Shown: piece by piece, positions 60,261-64,000 of the stretch | Layout: every line of letters starts with the position of its first letter | Numbering within the stretch: the first letter of the stretch is position 1 | NCBI GenBank assembly: GCA_029582155.1 | Contig: CM055899.1 | Coordinates: forward strand, 83,670,056 to 83,734,055 | Source of the DNA: Panopea generosa | Lineage: Eukaryota > Mollusca > Bivalvia > Adapedonta > Hiatellidae | Direction: 5' to 3' | DNA length: 64,000 nt | Notes under the pieces: generated by a model | Told to the model about the DNA's origin: nothing | The model's input: only the letters and a program-made list of their open reading frames with translations | Databases searched by the model: none | Translations under genes and position numbers: made by a program

Positions 60261-62287
60261 TTTGGTAGTGAAGTAGGTGCTGGATTTCAACTTAGGTTGC
60301 CATAACGACAGGTCGTTTTCAATATTTTTTCTCAGTCATGACTCTCAAGTTTAGTGTTAAAGAATTAAATATACTTTTTTTAGGATTTGAAGGAGACTCC
60401 TTTGTAATGTCCCAATTTAACAATTTGTTATACAATAACTATGTTTCTTGCATGTTTGTCATGTATAAAATTGTATAAATGAAATAAAAATATATATAAA
60501 AAAAAATGGCCGAATATTTATTTCGATATTTATACATGTATATGTACGGTATGATGTTGGACAATATTTGGCTCCAACAACCTCGAACTGTCCATTCCCG
60601 TTGTGTTAGAACCATCTTAGTTACCGGATACATGATCCTACATGCGTGTTTAACTTAGCTTTGACATCACAATAATCAGTCAATCTAGCTGTCTATCGAT
60701 ATATGTATTATTTCAATCTACTAATGTTTTAATGTAAAAAGTAATGCACAAGAATGTAATATTTGATTATCAAACAGCTGAGGGAAATGATATATACATT
60801 TTACGCAGTTATCACCATAGATAGCGAGAACACACTCCATAACACTAGATCTATACATGTCAGTTGACATAAGCCAGTGTATGACGTAAATGTGTTTAGA
60901 TGAAGTCGTTAACATTGATTTATTGACGTCATCAAGATGCCGGTCAAGTTGGAATATTTTGTACAAGACTCGATGAATACCGAGAATGTCAAACAATGCA
61001 CTGAAATTTTGCTAGGTTAATTATGGCAAGCCAAAGGTTGTAACATTGTATAACTCTTCTTTTGGTTCAAACTTAATATTTGCGCTGATAAATTGTACAT
61101 ATATGGTTAAATTTGCTATGTTATTCGTTTTACAGTCATATTGATAAGATAAGAACATAAATATAAAACAATTACAACAAACATATGAAACTAACGAACA
61201 AATATTAAATTTAACAAATAAGAATGTAAAATAATGAATATAAATATAGAAAAAATAAATCACAATAGAAAGTTGAACAACACAAATAGAAAACGAAGAA
61301 CAAAATTGGCACATTAGAAATTTTTATATTCTTGTTCTGCAATAATTATTTGTGGGTAAAGTGACGTTACTTGATAACGTCAGGATAGCACGCTTCCGTT
61401 GTTTTCATATCTAGCTTGGACTTAACCAATCGACAAAGTCGTAACAAAATCGATTCCATAATGAGAAAGGACTAATATTTGCTCATATTCGTGTTTAATT
61501 TATTTTCTTTTCGTATTGTTCAACTTTCTTTTGTATTTGATGTTTTTGTTATATTTATGTTCATTCGTTTTACATTTCTTGTTGTAAAGTTGTAGATCTA
61601 GATCTGTATTGTGTTTGTTTGTTGTAAGATTTTATATCTATTTTCTAAGTTTAATAATATGAATGCAAAAACATCAATATAAAAATTTGTACTATATAGT
61701 TAAACTTACAATTTAACAACCGAATGTTAAGTTTGAACAAGAAATATAATTATACGGAATTGCAACGTTTGACATGTCATAGTTGACATCAAAATATGTC
61801 CTTGATTTATGACACTTTATATGGTAATTTAGATACTACTATATGTGTATATCACTGGTACACGGGCTTTGTGTAGTAATGACTTCATTATAGAATTGCT
61901 AATTGACAGCAACTCTACTCCATTTTACATGTGTTTATTTTTTTGCTTTGTCATATGAAATAGGAAACTTTAATTTTCTTTTATATATCTAGACAGCGGA
62001 AATTCACTAGACCCATTTGATTGGATTTTGAATAAGTGTTCTATGTTTCAACAGAGATTGTCGTCAATAGTTATTATACACTTTTTACCTCCATATCTCC
62101 TGCCTTTAATCATTAACCCCGTGCTGTCTGGGTTTGCCAGTCGTCTGGTACATCTGCATATAACATCACTTGTTATTCATATAGTGACGTCATAGTGAGC
62201 ACGTGCTTGCTGTCGTATATGTACGAGAAAGTTGTGATAGACAAGATGAGGTATCATTATAATTTAAATTTAAACTTTCTTAAATCA
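60261..62287. other. AT-rich DNA with no recognised gene
   Basis: Frames of 91 codons (60996-60721, minus) and 97 codons (61314-61021, minus) exist. The first has mixed composition (YKIFQLDRHLDDVNKSM, MECVLAIYGDNCVKCIY) but no family I recognise, and neither has clear splice context. Confidence 0.45.
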
Positions 62288-62508
62288 GGGAGGGAGGGTG
62301 AATTGCATGTTAGAACGTTATCGCTGAGGTCGTAGGTTCGAGTCCCGCTCGCTCCAAAATCATTATGTGAGAAGTTTACAGTTACTTGCGGAAGGACGAT
62401 GGTTCTACTCATTGTGACTCAGTCTGAGGTCTTCCTTCATCAGTTAAACTGGATATGCCAAATATATAACCTAAATTGTGTTGAAAATTGCCCATTAAAA
62501 AAAATAAA
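62288..62508 (+). mobile_element. tRNA-derived SINE with shared molluscan-type tail
   Basis: The tRNA-like head begins GGGAGGGTGAATTGCATG and has a perfect B box GGTTCGAGTCC (62335-62345); the A box is decayed. The body CATTATGTGAGAAGTTTACA, GTTACTTGCGGAAGGACGAT, GGTTCTACT and TGTGTTGAAAATTG matches the minus-strand SINE tail at 42000-42149. It ends in an A-rich tail (62497-62508). It would depend on LINE proteins in trans. The tail resembles V-SINE or Meta-SINE type molluscan families, from memory. Confidence 0.72.
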
Positions 62509-64000
62509 TGTGTGTGGAGCTACATGTAGTAATACATATATGTTCAAGTTGTTTGTGAGCTAACGATCAGGTTATGAATAAAAATAAATTCCAATTAAAA
62601 TCTTATTTCCCCTGAAAATGAATAAATTGTACCCTGGTATGATTAGTATGTAATTGTTCTACGTCTCTATCAGACAGTGTTTACGACACGTCTCCAGTTC
62701 TCAGTGACCTCTTGTCAGGATTATATTTCTGTTAAATGAAAACCGATATTGATTTCACTTTGTTATAGCAGTTTTAAGACGATAACATAATGAACCAAAG
62801 TAGGTTATTTGTAGATAAACTGTGCTATATCACATGTATAATACAGAACAGAGATTTATTTTGAGGGTTCCTGCAATTTACTTGATTATTTATCAAGAAT
62901 TCCATTAAAAGCATACGATACTGTCCTTGCTCGGCAAGGCTTCAAAATGCTTATACCGTTTCATAAACTCAACTAAGGCATTTACTTTTGTTACTGCAAT
63001 ATTGATACTCCAATTTAATGTAATATTGTGTAAATCGTCGTTATCAAAAAAAAAATTGTAGTTTTCCTTAGCCGCAATTAATTTCAAAAGAATTGGTTGA
63101 TTTTCATATTTGAGTGGTACCGTGCATTCATCTATCAATTTGATTGCATCTCCCGTACCGTATTAAATTTTAATCGTAGCGTTGTGTCTGTAAATAAAAA
63201 GTTTCTTATCAAAGTCCGGATCTGCTGGAGGTAACATATGCTTCTATATTTTCTCAGATTTTAACCCGCACACTTATCTGTACCTGGGAGCTCCCTACGG
63301 AAACTACCCGAATTCACAGTTGTTGACATTCTTCTTAACCCCACCATTATTGATTTATACTTCTCTTACCCCATTGTTCCATATTTCAAAATTTAAAGTT
63401 TTCTGGAAAAAAACAATGATTGACTGATTACGGTTAACAACGAGATATATGCAGTCCTACTTACCAATGATTTATAGTCTCCGACATAACGCATTGTGTA
63501 TCCCTAAATGCCGATTTTGTCGGCTGTGAGCTCTTAGAAAATTAATTTGAGTAAGTTGAATAGTTTACAGACTTAAACGTTAAGAACATGCTTCCCTGAC
63601 AAGTATGTGCTTATTATAGAATAGCGTGGTGATGTAGGGAACGTTGTATTAAATATTTAGATGGTCCTGACACTATCAGCGGTACTTTCCTGTAAATCAA
63701 AGTATAACCTTTACAACTGTACACAGACAGAATTAACCTCACTAAAATTATTGGTCCTTTGTTAGATAAGTCTGTAAATAACATCGTTCGGTAAATAGAG
63801 AGTATACTTCATAAAGACGAACTGCATTTGTTTGTATAGAAATATTCTATTTATACATTAAAGGAACAAATAGTAATTACAACAAATTGCACTGAACTCT
63901 ATTTCTAAAAATAGGTTACCTGTGAGTTACTGCGTTTATGAATGTTGACATTTAATTGTGTTTCTGCATAAGAAAGGAATACTTGTAACGTTGCTGATTG
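62509..64000. other. AT-rich DNA with one weak coding-like frame
   Basis: A 77-codon minus frame at 63138-62905 reads ECTVPLKYENQPILLKLIAA and VNALVEFMKRYKHFEALPSK. It looks somewhat protein-like, but I cannot assign it and see no matching exon nearby. Nothing else is recognised to the window end. Confidence 0.4.

Noticed and set aside
62288-62353. Functional tRNA gene
   Set aside because: The B box is perfect, but the A box is decayed, the acceptor stem mispairs, and the sequence continues into a SINE body.

Overview
The window looks like repeat-rich nuclear DNA of an invertebrate animal, most likely a bivalve or other mollusc. It is AT-rich, has no bacterial gene organisation, and has no host gene I can defend. 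The mollusc call rests on two copies of a SINE whose tail I recall as common in molluscan genomes, on the kinds of non-LTR retrotransposon present, and on a decayed coding sequence from a protein family I recall as abundant in aquatic invertebrates. These identifications come from memory, not from a search.

Layout. A 53-bp satellite fills 1-8400 and continues past the left edge. A short unique stretch follows, with inverted repeats, a tRNA-like A box and a 94-bp near-palindrome bounded by TTAA, then a 40-bp satellite (about 9476-11030). Positions 11-15 kb hold a decayed minus-strand coding sequence. A 25-bp satellite of about 7 kb fills 15327-22490. A degraded LINE on the minus strand lies at about 23640-26645, twin 27-bp arrays at 27.2-27.9 kb, and a 67-bp satellite at 28130-31945. 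Positions 32-37.7 kb are mostly unique, with dispersed repeats and a recent 333-bp duplication. A second, unrelated 67-bp satellite (37736-41999) is split by a 2.5-kb segment bounded by 454-bp direct repeats; its right end abuts a SINE tail. Positions 42-51 kb are mostly unremarkable, with a LINE relic, a CA microsatellite and a hairpin. A 5'-truncated LINE with an open 925-codon frame (51435-54345) is followed by a compound microsatellite. A nearly full-length but frameshifted two-ORF LINE runs on the minus strand (55293-59850). The last 4 kb hold a second copy of a dispersed repeat and a tRNA-headed SINE.

In total, minisatellite arrays fill roughly 23 of 64 kb. Several show higher-order units made by unequal exchange (11-, 13- and 9-mers of the 53-bp unit, an 18-mer of the 40-bp unit, 3-, 4- and 8-mers of the 25-bp unit, a 14-mer of the 67-bp unit). 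The only well-supported proteins are retrotransposon proteins: an ORF1 RNA-binding protein, endonuclease and reverse transcriptase. I found no convincing new defence or metabolic system. The most unusual structures are the direct-repeat-bounded segment inside a satellite, the LINE whose ORF1 and endonuclease frames are separated by one in-frame UAG, and the satellite whose 75-bp trimer keeps long forward frames open.
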